Shown here one piece after another: positions 15,869 to 24,446 of a DNA stretch of 56,949 nucleotides (position 1 is its first letter; every line of letters starts with the position of its first letter). Origin of the DNA: Sphingomonadales bacterium (GTDB taxonomy: Bacteria; Pseudomonadota; Alphaproteobacteria; Sphingomonadales; Sphingomonadaceae). The position numbers were made by a program, and so were the translations under genes. Location of the stretch: positions 1 to 56,949 of the forward strand of contig JAGWVC010000010.1 in NCBI GenBank assembly GCA_018971065.1. The letters are read 5' to 3'. Below the pieces are notes generated by a model that worked only from the letters and a program-made list of their open reading frames with translations, was not told the origin of the DNA and made no database searches.

Positions 15869-16929
15869 GCCACTTCTCCCGCCAGCTCGTCCACCAGCCA
15901 GTCTTCCCACAGCAGCGCATTGCCGCATTCCGCCGCCAGCGATCGCGCCCGCCGCATGTGCAGGTGCAGCCCGCCTTCCCAGGTCGTGCCCAGCCCGCCG
16001 TGAATCTGCACGCAATCGCGCGCCGCGGTGTCATAGGCCTCGGTCGCGGAAAGCCGCGCCGCCGCCGCCGCACGCACGAATTCGGCGGTCCCGTCGCAGG
16101 CGGCGGCATGAAGGCAGTTCGCCTTCGCGATCTCCACCAGCCCGTACAGCTCGGCAATCCGGTGCTTCACCGACTGGAACGCCCCGATCGGCTGCCCGAA
16201 CGCCCGCCGCGTCAACGCATAGTCACGCGCGGTGAACAGCAGCGCCTCGACCCCGCCCACCTGCTCGAACGCCACCAGCGTCGCCCACATCGCCATCAGT
16301 TCCCGCACGTCCGCCGCGACCACCCGCGCCGGCGCGCCGTCGAAATGCAAGTCGGCGTTCAGCCGGCTGGCGTCGAAACCGCGAATCGCCGTCCGCGTCA
16401 CCGCATCGCCCAGCTCCGCCAGCGCCAGCACCGGCCCGCGCTCGCCACTGGCCCAGACCAGCGCCGCCGCCGCCCCAAGTCCGCCGACCACGCCGTGCTT
16501 CACCCCGTGCAGCCTGCCATCGGCCAGCCGCACCACCGGCGCCGCCGGCAGCACCTCGCAGCCCTCGCCGAACGCCAGCGCCACCGGCACGCCCGCCACG
16601 ATCCGCTCCGGCCAGCCGCCGCCGTCACCGCCCGCCAGCGCCCGCGCCACCACCGCGCCACCGGCCAGGAACGGCGCGCCCACCGGCCCGGCCCCGGCCG
16701 CCTGCGCCAGTTGCCCCAGATCGACCAGCGATCCACCCAGCCCGCCGAACGCGCCCGGCACCCCCATCGCGCTCCAGCCATCGCGCACGGCCGCCCGCCA
16801 GAACCCCTCGTCCCAGGCCCCCGGCGTCTCCAACAGCCGCAATAGCGTCGCCTTGTCTCCCGTTGCCGCCACCAGCCGCCGCGCCGCTTCGCCGAACGCC
16901 ATCTGGTCCTCGTTCAAAAGGATCGACAT
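15865..16929 (-). CDS. Acyl-CoA dehydrogenase subunit (shorter partner)
   Basis: 354 residues with the family N-domain (FGEAARRLVA, GVPGAFGGLGGSLVDLGQLAQAAGAG), a degenerate middle domain and a C-terminal RRAFGQPIGAFQSVKHRIAE, VQIHGGLGTTWE and LHMRRARSL set that contacts FAD. The QPIGAFQ..KH stretch and HGGLG are textbook acyl-CoA dehydrogenase signatures. Start ATG 16929 has GGGAGAG eight bases upstream. Its stop overlaps the next subunit's GTG, implying equal amounts of both, as in heteromeric ChsE1/ChsE2-type enzymes. Divergent from the trifunctional polysaccharide gene across 134 bases. Confidence 0.88.
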   Translation of the reverse strand: MSILLNEDQMAFGEAARRLVAATGDKATLLRLLETPGAWDEGFWRAAVRDGWSAMGVPGAFGGLGGSLVDLGQLAQAAGAGPVGAPFLAGGAVVARALAGGDGGGWPERIVAGVPVALAFGEGCEVLPAAPVVRLADGRLHGVKHGVVGGLGAAAALVWASGERGPVLALAELGDAVTRTAIRGFDASRLNADLHFDGAPARVVAADVRELMAMWATLVAFEQVGGVEALLFTARDYALTRRAFGQPIGAFQSVKHRIAELYGLVEIAKANCLHAAACDGTAEFVRAAAAARLSATEAYDTAARDCVQIHGGLGTTWEGGLHLHMRRARSLAAECGNALLWEDWLVDELAGEVA

Positions 16930-17063
16930 GATTTCTCTCCCGCACGCTTGCGTCATCCGGTGCCCGATTATAGGCGTCAGGACAAGCAGCGCCCGCACCC
17001 GTTCCGCCTGCCGCAACGGCAGCTTCCCCACCCGCGCGGCGCTGCAGCGACAGGACAAGGTTC

Positions 17064-20000
17064 ATGGGCAGGCCCGTTTTCTTCGACCCCACCGGAAAAC
17101 GCCGCAAGCGCACCCGCCGCGCCATCTTCGGCGGGCTGCTGCTGCTGATTGTGCTGGCCATCGCGTTTGCCTCCACCGTGGTCCACGTCAACGCCCCCTC
17201 GCCACTGCCGATCGCGATGGAACACCGCTCGCCGCTGCGCCTGCGCGCCCAGGTCAGCCGCCTCTCGCACGACATCGCCAACCTGTTCGGCCAGGGCACC
17301 CACGGCCGCACCCGCGCGGTGAAGGCCGCCTCCGACCGGCCGATCGCAGTGGGCTTCTACGCCACCTGGGCGGATGACAGCGTTCCCAGCCTCGCGCACA
17401 ACATCAACCAGCTCGACTGGGTGGTGCCCACCACGCTGGCGATCGACAAGGCGGGCAAGCTCGTCGTCAACGAAGACCGGGCGATGCGCCGCATCATCGC
17501 CAGCAACCTGCATCACCCGCTGGTCCTGCCGATGGTCCAGAACGTCATCGGCGACGATTTCTCCGGCGCCGCCACCCAGGCGCTGCTTCACGACGACAAG
17601 CGCCGCAAAGCCTTCATCGCCGGCCTGTCGGCCTATCTCGACCGCACCGGCGATGCCGGCGTCGTCCTCGATTTCGAGGCGATCGCCCCCGCCGACATGC
17701 CCCGCTACCGCGACCTCGTGGACGAGACCAACCGCGCGCTCGATCGGACCGGCAAGATCGTCGCGATGACCATGCCGCTGGGCAACCCCGACTGGGACGC
17801 GCGGATGTTCGCGCCGGTGTCCGACAAGCTGTTCCTGATGGCCTATGACGAGCATTGGGGCGGCGGCCAGCCCGGCCCCATCGCCTCCGAAGGCTGGTTC
17901 ACCCGCCAGGTCCGCGATGCCCTGCGTGACCTGCCCCCCGGCAAGGCGATCATCGCGCTCGGCTCCTATGGCTATGACTGGCACGAGGGCAAGGCCGACA
18001 GCCTGACGGTCGAGGAAGCCTGGCTCGCCGCGCACGACGCCGGCTCGAAGCCCACTTACGTGCGCGGCATCGGCAATACCGCCTTCTCGTTCCTCGACAA
18101 CGACAAGCGCCACGATGTCTGGATGCTCGACGCCGCGACAAGCTGGAACCAGATGCTGGCGCTGTCCCGCCTCGGCGTCGGCAACATCGCGCTGTGGCGC
18201 ATGGGCTCGGAAGACCCCGGCTTCTGGTCCGCGCTGGCCGCCTGGCGCACCGGTGGCCTCCCGGCGCTGGGCACGATCAAGCAGGCCGCCAACGTCGACG
18301 TCGAAGGCCAGGGCGAAATCCTGCGCATCACCTCGCAGCCCCAGGGTGGCCGTCGCCAGATCACGTTCGACAAGGCCACCCGCCTGATCACCGACGAATC
18401 CTACCAGACCCTGCCCACCCCGTTCGTCGTCCAGCGCACCGGGATGCGCGACAAGCAGATCGCCCTCACCTTCGACGATGGCCCCGATCCCAAGTGGACG
18501 CCGCAGATCCTGTCGATCCTCGAACAGTACCACGTCCCGGCCACCTTCTTCGTCATCGGCGAGAACGGCGTGCAGAACCGCTCGATCCTCGAACGCATCG
18601 TCGCCGACGGCTTCGAGATCGGCAATCACAGCTACACGCACCCCAACATGGCGAACGAGACCGAGACCGGCATCAACCTCGAACTCAACGCCACCCAGCG
18701 CCTCGTCGAGGCGTATACCGGCCGCTCGATCCGCCTGTTCCGCGCGCCCTATTTCGGCGACGCCGAACCCACGACGGCGGACGAACTCGGCCCGGCGCTG
18801 ATCGCCCAGCAGCACGGCTACACCGTCGTCGGCCTCCACGTCGATCCGGCCGACTGGAAGACCCCCGGAGTCCCCGCCATCGTCGATGCCACCGTTGCGC
18901 AAGTCATGGCTTCAAGCCCGGAACGTTCGGGCAACATCGTCCTGCTGCACGATGGCGGCGGCAATCGCGACCAGACTGTCGCCGCGCTCCCCGCCATCAT
19001 CACCACGCTGCAGCGCGCCGGCTACACCTTCGTGCCGGTCTCCACGCTCGCCGGGCTCAGCCACGAACAGGTCATGCCCAAACTCGCCGGGTCCGACCTC
19101 GCCGCGGTCCGCGCGGACGTCTTCGCGTTCACCGGCATCGCCGCGCTGCTCGTCGCCATCAACTGGACGTTCTTCTTCGCCATCGCCATCGGCATCGCCC
19201 GCTCGGTGTCGATGACGCTGCTGGCGCTGTGGTCGGGCCGCACCACCCCGCCCGAAGCCGCCCCGGAAACCGATGGCGTCTACCACCCCAAGGTCACCGT
19301 CATCATCCCCGCCTATAACGAGGAAAAGGTGATCGGCGTCTCGGTCAGCCGCATCCTCGAATCGGACTACGACAACCTCGACGTCATCGTCGTCGATGAC
19401 GGCTCGAAGGACCGCACCAGCGCCATCGTCGCCGAAGCCCACGGCAACAACCCGCGCGTCCGCCTGCTCACCCTGGTCAACGGCGGCAAGGCAGCCGCCC
19501 TCAATCGCGCCCTGCAGGAGGCCGATGGCGAGATCATCGTCGCGCTCGACGCCGATACCCAGTTCGAAAAGCAGACCATCTCTCGCCTCGTCCGCTGGTT
19601 CGTCAACCCGCGCATCGGCGCCGTCGCCGGCAACGCCAAGGTCGGCAACCGCTTCAACCTCGTCACCCGCTGGCAGGGCGTCGAATATGTCACCGCGCAG
19701 AACATCGAACGCAAGGCGCTGACCCGGTTCGACGCGATCATGGTCGTCCCCGGCGCGGTCGGTGCCTGGCGTCGGCAGGCGCTCGACGATGTCGGCGGCT
19801 ACCCCGAGAACACCCTGGCCGAGGACCAGGACCTCACCATCGCCATCCAGCGCAAGAAGTGGAAGATCGCCTACGACGAGGACGCCGTCGCCTGGACCGA
19901 GGCGCCCGAAACCTTCCGCGCGCTGGCCAAGCAGCGCTTCCGCTGGTCCTACGGCACGCTGCAGTGCCTGTGGAAGCACCGCAAGATCGTCAGCAAGGGC

Positions 20001-20417
20001 AAGCCGTCCGGCCTCGCCTTCATCGGCGTGCCGCAGGCGTGGCTGTTCCAGATCGTGTTCGCCTGCATCTCGCCGTTCATCGACCTCGCCCTCGTGCTGT
20101 CGATCGTCGGCACCGTCGTCCGCGTGTTCCAGCACGGCTGGGCACAGACGCAGACCGACGTGCTGCGCATGGCTGGCTACTGGATCTGCTTCACCGCCAT
20201 CGACCTTGCCTGCGGCCTGATCGCCTATCGCATGGACGTGCGCGAGAAGAAGTTCCCCGCCTTCCTGCTGCTGGCCCAGCGCTTCATCTACCGCCAGCTC
20301 ATGTACAGCGTCGTCATCCGCGCGGTTTCCGCCGCGCTGCACGGCGTAGGCACCGGTTGGGGCAAGCTCGAACGCACCGGCCGGATGAACGCGCCGGGAA
20401 TGCAGGCCGAATCCTGA
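17064..20417 (+). CDS. Trifunctional GH18 hydrolase - NodB deacetylase - GT2 glycosyltransferase membrane protein
   Basis: 1117 residues. Order: basic N-terminus and one membrane helix (about 18-38); a GH18 chitinase-like barrel (about 90-400) with the acidic catalytic strand VVLDFEA near residue 200; a NodB/CE4 polysaccharide deacetylase (about 465-650) with LTFDDGPDP and the metal motif GNHSYTHPN near 520; a helix near 690-720; a processive GT2 domain (about 742-970) with VIIPAYNEE, VVDDGS, DAD, EDQDL near 919 and QRFRW near 956; then C-terminal membrane helices. The GT2 part is like PgaC/hyaluronan synthases and should polymerise an N-acetylhexosamine at the inner membrane, with the other two domains outside. 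The architecture is known in databases as a GH18 trifunctional family but, as far as I know, is uncharacterised. Confidence 0.9.
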   Translation: MGRPVFFDPTGKRRKRTRRAIFGGLLLLIVLAIAFASTVVHVNAPSPLPIAMEHRSPLRLRAQVSRLSHDIANLFGQGTHGRTRAVKAASDRPIAVGFYATWADDSVPSLAHNINQLDWVVPTTLAIDKAGKLVVNEDRAMRRIIASNLHHPLVLPMVQNVIGDDFSGAATQALLHDDKRRKAFIAGLSAYLDRTGDAGVVLDFEAIAPADMPRYRDLVDETNRALDRTGKIVAMTMPLGNPDWDARMFAPVSDKLFLMAYDEHWGGGQPGPIASEGWFTRQVRDALRDLPPGKAIIALGSYGYDWHEGKADSLTVEEAWLAAHDAGSKPTYVRGIGNTAFSFLDNDKRHDVWMLDAATSWNQMLALSRLGVGNIALWRMGSEDPGFWSALAAWRTGGLPALGTIKQAANVDVEGQGEILRITSQPQGGRRQITFDKATRLITDESYQTLPTPFVVQRTGMRDKQIALTFDDGPDPKWTPQILSILEQYHVPATFFVIGENGVQNRSILERIVADGFEIGNHSYTHPNMANETETGINLELNATQRLVEAYTGRSIRLFRAPYFGDAEPTTADELGPALIAQQHGYTVVGLHVDPADWKTPGVPAIVDATVAQVMASSPERSGNIVLLHDGGGNRDQTVAALPAIITTLQRAGYTFVPVSTLAGLSHEQVMPKLAGSDLAAVRADVFAFTGIAALLVAINWTFFFAIAIGIARSVSMTLLALWSGRTTPPEAAPETDGVYHPKVTVIIPAYNEEKVIGVSVSRILESDYDNLDVIVVDDGSKDRTSAIVAEAHGNNPRVRLLTLVNGGKAAALNRALQEADGEIIVALDADTQFEKQTISRLVRWFVNPRIGAVAGNAKVGNRFNLVTRWQGVEYVTAQNIERKALTRFDAIMVVPGAVGAWRRQALDDVGGYPENTLAEDQDLTIAIQRKKWKIAYDEDAVAWTEAPETFRALAKQRFRWSYGTLQCLWKHRKIVSKGKPSGLAFIGVPQAWLFQIVFACISPFIDLALVLSIVGTVVRVFQHGWAQTQTDVLRMAGYWICFTAIDLACGLIAYRMDVREKKFPAFLLLAQRFIYRQLMYSVVIRAVSAALHGVGTGWGKLERTGRMNAPGMQAES

Positions 20418-20599
20418 AACGGGGCGGCCGGGCGACGCTGTCATTTTCGCACGAATTTTGTGCGAACCCAAACCGCAATCGGTTGTTAAGGGGCTATTTT
20501 CCACCCGGTTCAATCACTTGGCATCGGGGTACGCCAAGGCGCCCCGTCCCGTTGCGGGAATCGCGCCCCGCCCAACGCTATTGCCCATTCGCACCTGCA

Positions 20600-20622
20600 T
20601 TAACCATTTTGCTCTTGGTTAA
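20600..20622. promoter_or_regulatory. CtrA-like inverted repeat upstream of the CHAP gene
   Basis: TTAACCA (20600-20606) and TGGTTAA (20616-20622) are perfect 7-base arms around nine bases, about 28 bases before the CHAP gene start. TTAACCAT is the usual half-site of the alphaproteobacterial cell-cycle regulator CtrA. The classical full site has two TTAA spaced by seven; here the outer TTAA pair is 15 apart, so the match is to half-sites only. Confidence 0.4.
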
Positions 20623-20649
20623 TCGCATCGAGTCGCATGGGGGCTGTTC

Positions 20650-21237
20650 GTGGCAATGCCGTGGAAATTATCGCCGTGGAAATTATCGCCGTGGAAATCG
20701 TCGATTGTCGGGTTGATCGCGGCCGCCGCCGCCCCGGCCCAGGCGCACCTGCAATGCGTGCCCTATGCGCGCAGCCATTCGCATGTCGCGCTTCACGGTG
20801 ACGCGCGCACCTGGTGGACCAAGGCCCGGGGCCACTACGAACGCGGCGAACAACCGGCGGTTGGCGCCGTCCTCGCCTTTCGCGGCACCAGCCACATGCC
20901 CGGCGGTCACGTCGCCGTGGTCAGCGAAATCCTCGATTCGCGCCGCGTCCTGCTGGATCACGCCAACTGGTCGGGGCCCGGTCGCATCGAACACGCCGCC
21001 CTGGCAGTGGACGTCTCCTCCGCCGGCGACTGGAGCGCGGTCCGCGTCTGGCACGGCCCCAGCCGCCACCTCGGCTTGCGCACCAACCCCACCTTCGGCT
21101 TCATCTACGGCCGCCCGGCTGACGACAACGCCAGCGGCGAAAACGCCACGCCGTACATCCACCCCGACAATGTGTTCTGGACCGACACCCGCCAGGCCCG
21201 CATCGATCCCCAGAACGTCGCACTGTTCGAAGGCTAG
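20650..21237 (+). CDS. Exported CHAP-domain amidase/peptidase
   Basis: 195 residues from GTG 20650 (an ATG two codons later is equally possible). A signal peptide ends near APAQA; the mature protein is a small CHAP domain with catalytic C36 in LQCVPYA and H87 in PGGHVAVV, as in cell-wall amidases. The N-terminus carries a tandem repeat of the codons for WKLSP, caused by a 15-base DNA repeat (20659-20690) present a little over twice. CHAP enzymes cut peptidoglycan or act as peptidases. A CtrA-like site upstream would fit a cell-cycle-timed wall enzyme. It ends six bases before the convergent VOC gene. Confidence 0.8.
   Translation: MAMPWKLSPWKLSPWKSSIVGLIAAAAAPAQAHLQCVPYARSHSHVALHGDARTWWTKARGHYERGEQPAVGAVLAFRGTSHMPGGHVAVVSEILDSRRVLLDHANWSGPGRIEHAALAVDVSSAGDWSAVRVWHGPSRHLGLRTNPTFGFIYGRPADDNASGENATPYIHPDNVFWTDTRQARIDPQNVALFEG
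20659..20698 (+). repeat. 15-base tandem repeat (CCGTGGAAATTATCG, about 2.6 units) in the CHAP gene
   Basis: Two exact units and a third, diverged partial unit, in frame, duplicating WKLSP at the start of the signal peptide. Copy number could change by slippage without breaking the frame. Confidence 0.85.
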
Positions 21238-21242
21238 GCGGA

Positions 21243-21722
21243 CTAAAGGACCGGCTTCAGTTCGCCCAGCCCGAAGGCATTGCCCGGCGCGGTCTGCTGC
21301 ACCTCGATGACGTTGCCCTCCGGGTCATAGCCGTACAGCGTCTTGACGTGCCCCACATCGACGAACTCGCGGTCATTGAAGGTCATCCCGCACGCCTTCA
21401 GGTGCGCCATGTCCTTCTCCATCTCGGTCACGTCCACGCAGAAGTGGGTATAGCCGAAATCATACGGCCGCTTCGGCGCCACCGACTCCGCCGGCGGGTT
21501 GGAATACTGGAACAGTTCCAGATAGCAGGTCCCCGCCCGCAGCATGATGCCCTTCGACGCCGAATCCTTCACATCGACGATATGGTCCATCATCTCGGTG
21601 CCCTTGTCCCAGGCAAACCCCTCCGGCTCCACCGCCGCGAACCCGAACGCCTCGGCATAGAACCGCACCATGCGGTCCATGTCGCGACAGTTGATGCCGA
21701 TGTGATGAATGCCACGGATCAT
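21243..21722 (-). CDS. VOC-family (glyoxalase/extradiol-type) protein
   Basis: 159 residues with two beta-alpha-beta-beta-beta modules: IRGIHHIGINCRDMD at the start, then GYTHFCVDVTEME and a C-terminal LYGYDPEGNVIEVQQ, whose Glu with the earlier His residues fits the VOC metal-binding pattern. Members include lactoylglutathione lyase, methylmalonyl-CoA epimerase and ring-cleavage dioxygenases; the sequence does not decide between them. ATG 21722 has GGGAGA upstream; an in-frame start five codons earlier lacks one. It follows pstB on the same strand but a hairpin separates them. Confidence 0.8.
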   Translation of the reverse strand: MIRGIHHIGINCRDMDRMVRFYAEAFGFAAVEPEGFAWDKGTEMMDHIVDVKDSASKGIMLRAGTCYLELFQYSNPPAESVAPKRPYDFGYTHFCVDVTEMEKDMAHLKACGMTFNDREFVDVGHVKTLYGYDPEGNVIEVQQTAPGNAFGLGELKPVL

Positions 21723-21772
21723 GCGAAAGTCTCCCAAATCTGGGCAGACTTATCCGGTAAGCCACGCGCCAA

Positions 21773-21793
21773 GGCAAGCGATCGCCGCTTGCC
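21773..21793 (-). terminator. 8-bp hairpin after pstB
   Basis: GGCAAGCG and CGCTTGCC around a 5-base loop, about 15-35 bases past the pstB stop on the minus strand. GC-rich stem but no T-run; possibly a weak terminator or 3' stabiliser isolating pst from the VOC gene. Confidence 0.45.
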
Positions 21794-21807
21794 CCGAACG
21801 GCAATGA

Positions 21808-22620
21808 TCAGCCGTAACGGCCGGTCACGTAATCGCGCATCGCCTGCGTCTCGGGCTTCACGAAGGCATCGCTGCTCGGCCGGAACTCGACCAGTCGGCC
21901 CATCAGCATGAACCCGGTATAGTCGGAGATACGCGCCGCCTGCTGCAGGTTGTGAGTCACGATCACGATCGTCACGCTGCTCTTCAGCTCCAGCAGCGCG
22001 GTCTCCAGCTTCGCGGTCGAAAGCGGGTCCAGCGCCGATGCCGGCTCGTCCAGCAGCAGCACTTCCGGCTCCACCGCGATCCCGCGCGCCACGCACAGCC
22101 GCTGCTGCTGCCCGCCCGAAAGCCCCAGGCCCGACTGGTGCAGCTTGTCCTTCACCTCGTCCCACAGCGCCGCGCGGCTCAGCGCCCGCTCGACGATCTC
22201 GTCCATCTCGGGCCGCGCCACCTTGCGCTGCAGCCGCACGCCGAAGGCGATGTTTTCATAGATCGACATCGGGAACGGCGTCGGCCGCTGGAACACCATG
22301 CCGATCCGCGCGCGCAGCGCGGTCACGTCCACGCCCGGCGCCAGCACGTTCTCGCCGTTGAAGTGGATGTCGCCCTGCGCCCGCTGCCCGGGGTACAGGT
22401 CATAGATGCGGTTCAGCGTCCGCAGCAGCGTCGATTTGCCGCAGCCCGAAGGCCCGATCAGCGCGGTGATCTGTCCGCGCGCCACCGGCAGGTCCACGCC
22501 ATGCAGCGCCTGGTGCTTGCCATAGAAGAAATCGAGGCCCTTCACGTCCAGCACGCGCGTCGCCGCATCGGGCGCCACCATTACCGTCGGCTGCTGGGTC
22601 GCGGTCTGTTCGAAGTTCAC
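21808..22620 (-). CDS. pstB: Phosphate ABC transporter ATP-binding protein
   Basis: 270 residues. Walker [10 protein letters not shown] (residues 56-64), Q-loop, the [14 protein letters not shown] signature and Walker [13 protein letters not shown] are intact. It powers high-affinity phosphate import by PstCA. GTG start overlaps the pstA stop by three bases (GTGA), so the pair is translationally coupled. pstB is the last gene of the pst unit here: phoU and phoB, which often follow, are absent and the next gene is a VOC protein. Confidence 0.97.
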   Translation of the reverse strand: MNFEQTATQQPTVMVAPDAATRVLDVKGLDFFYGKHQALHGVDLPVARGQITALIGPSGCGKSTLLRTLNRIYDLYPGQRAQGDIHFNGENVLAPGVDVTALRARIGMVFQRPTPFPMSIYENIAFGVRLQRKVARPEMDEIVERALSRAALWDEVKDKLHQSGLGLSGGQQQRLCVARGIAVEPEVLLLDEPASALDPLSTAKLETALLELKSSVTIVIVTHNLQQAARISDYTGFMLMGRLVEFRPSSDAFVKPETQAMRDYVTGRYG

Positions 22621-23471
22621 TTTTCAGCACTCCTGCGCGCCAGCGCGCGCCCGATGATGTTGGTGGCCAGCACGGCCACGGCAATGATCAGCGCCCCGGC
22701 CCAGGCCAGTTCCCGCCAGTCGTCATAGGCGGACAGCGCGAATTGAAAAATCGTTGTCGGCAGCGCCGCCATCGGCTGCGCGCCCCGAAACGACAGGAAC
22801 GGATTGCCCAGCGAGGTGAACAGCAGTGGCGCCGTCTCTCCGCTGATTCGCGCGAAGCCCAGCAGCCCGCCGGTCACCAGACCCGTGCGGCTGGCCTTCC
22901 AGATGATCGAACGGATCACCAGGCCACGTCCGGCACCCAGCGCCATCCCGGCCTCGCGCAGCGCGCCGGGTTGCAGCCGCAGGATATCCTCGGTCGTCCG
23001 CGTCACCACCGGCGTCGCCAGCAGCGCCAGCGCCACGGCCCCGGCATAGGCGGAAAACCCGTGGAACGGCCGCACCATCAATTCATAGACGAACAGGCCG
23101 ATCAGGATCGACGGCGCCGAAAGCAGCACGTCGTTCAGGAACCGCACCACCGCGGCCAGCCGGTTGCCTTCGCCATATTCGGCCAGCCAGGTGCCGGCCA
23201 GGATGCCAACAATCACCGCCAGCACCATCGCCCCGCCGCACATCAGCAGCGACCCGACGATGGCATTGCGCAGGCCGCCCGGTTCGCCCGGCGGCGGCTG
23301 GTCCAGCGTGAACACGCTGGCGTGAATGCCGCCGAGGCCATTCTTCACCAGCGAGGCCAGGATCATCACCAGCGCCCCCACCGCGATCAGCGTCGCCAGC
23401 GAGGTCAGGCCCACGAAGAACCCGTTCATGAACTTGCGGCGCAGCGTGCGGCTGTTGGTCGTTCGGTTCAT
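22617..23471 (-). CDS. pstA: Phosphate ABC transporter permease
   Basis: 284 residues from ATG 23471, which has GGGAG eight bases upstream; a longer frame overlapping pstC is less likely. About six membrane helices and the cytoplasmic coupling loop with [13 protein letters not shown], the permease EAA-type motif that docks on PstB. Forms the channel with PstC. Lies 13 bases after pstC and overlaps the pstB start. Confidence 0.95.
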   Translation of the reverse strand: MNRTTNSRTLRRKFMNGFFVGLTSLATLIAVGALVMILASLVKNGLGGIHASVFTLDQPPPGEPGGLRNAIVGSLLMCGGAMVLAVIVGILAGTWLAEYGEGNRLAAVVRFLNDVLLSAPSILIGLFVYELMVRPFHGFSAYAGAVALALLATPVVTRTTEDILRLQPGALREAGMALGAGRGLVIRSIIWKASRTGLVTGGLLGFARISGETAPLLFTSLGNPFLSFRGAQPMAALPTTIFQFALSAYDDWRELAWAGALIIAVAVLATNIIGRALARRSAEK

Positions 23472-23484
23472 CACACGCGCTCCC

Positions 23485-24423
23485 TCAAACCCGCTCACGA
23501 CCCAGCAGCAGCCGGGCTGCGGCCAGCGTCGCGAAGGTGATCAGGAACAGCACCAGTCCCAGGGCGATCAGCGCGGAAACATGCATTTCCCCGGTCGCCT
23601 CGGTGAATTCGTTGGCAATGGTGGAAGCGATCGTCGAGCCCGAATCGAACAGGCTCTTGGGAAAGGCATGGCTGTTGCCGATGATGAACGTCACCGCCAT
23701 CGTCTCGCCCAGCGCGCGCCCCAGACCCAGCATCACCGCGCCGATCGCGCTGCGGCGGATATAGGGCAGCATCACCGATTTCGTCACTTCGAACGGCGTG
23801 CAGCCCAGACCATAGGCCGCCTCGCGCATGTGCGGCGGCACCGACAGCAGCAGTTCGCGGAACACCGTGGCGATATAGGGCAGAACCATGATCGCCAGGA
23901 TCAGCGACGCGGTGAAGATATTGGCGCCGTTGGGCACGCCGGCAAACACGCGCTCCATCAGCGAGCCCGGTTCGGCGGCCAGCATGATCGGCATCTGCAC
24001 ATGTTCGGCAAACCAGGGGGCCAGCACGAACAGGCCCCACATGCCATAGACGATCGACGGAATGCCCGCCAGCAGCTCCACCGCCAGCGCCACCCAGTGG
24101 GCCAGGCGCTTCGGGCAGAATTCCACCAGGAACACCGCGATGCCGATCGCCAGCGGCAGCGCCAGCACCATCGCGAAGAACGCCGTCACCAGCGTTCCCA
24201 CGATCGGCCCGGCGGCGCCGTATTCGTCCGCCACCGGGTCCCACGCCGACGAGGTGAAGAAGCCGAAGCCGAAGTGTGACAGCGCCGGCCAGCCACCGAT
24301 GAACAGGGACACGATCAGCCCCGCCAGCGTCGCCATCAGCACCATTGCCGCCGAGAAGCACAGGGCGTGGAACAAGCCGTCCCCCCGCCCTGCTTTCGCC
24401 GGTATCGTCAAAGCCTCAGCCAT
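23485..24423 (-). CDS. pstC: Phosphate ABC transporter permease
   Basis: 312 residues, about six helices, PstC hallmarks VELLAGIPSIVYGMWGLFVL and the EAA loop REAAYGLGCTPFEVTKSV. Partner of PstA in the inner-membrane channel. Starts 23 bases after the pstS stop, so part of the same transcript. Confidence 0.96.
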   Translation of the reverse strand: MAEALTIPAKAGRGDGLFHALCFSAAMVLMATLAGLIVSLFIGGWPALSHFGFGFFTSSAWDPVADEYGAAGPIVGTLVTAFFAMVLALPLAIGIAVFLVEFCPKRLAHWVALAVELLAGIPSIVYGMWGLFVLAPWFAEHVQMPIMLAAEPGSLMERVFAGVPNGANIFTASLILAIMVLPYIATVFRELLLSVPPHMREAAYGLGCTPFEVTKSVMLPYIRRSAIGAVMLGLGRALGETMAVTFIIGNSHAFPKSLFDSGSTIASTIANEFTEATGEMHVSALIALGLVLFLITFATLAAARLLLGRERV

Positions 24424-24446
24424 CGACCTTCTTCACCCCGGATCGG

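Noticed and set aside
16977..18902. 641-codon minus-strand frame over the trifunctional gene
   Set aside because: Antisense shadow of the GH18/NodB coding sequence; composition typical of GC-rich shadow frames.
20659..20698. Tandem repeat considered as a CRISPR-like or minisatellite array
   Set aside because: Only 2-3 units, in frame within a signal peptide, with no spacers.
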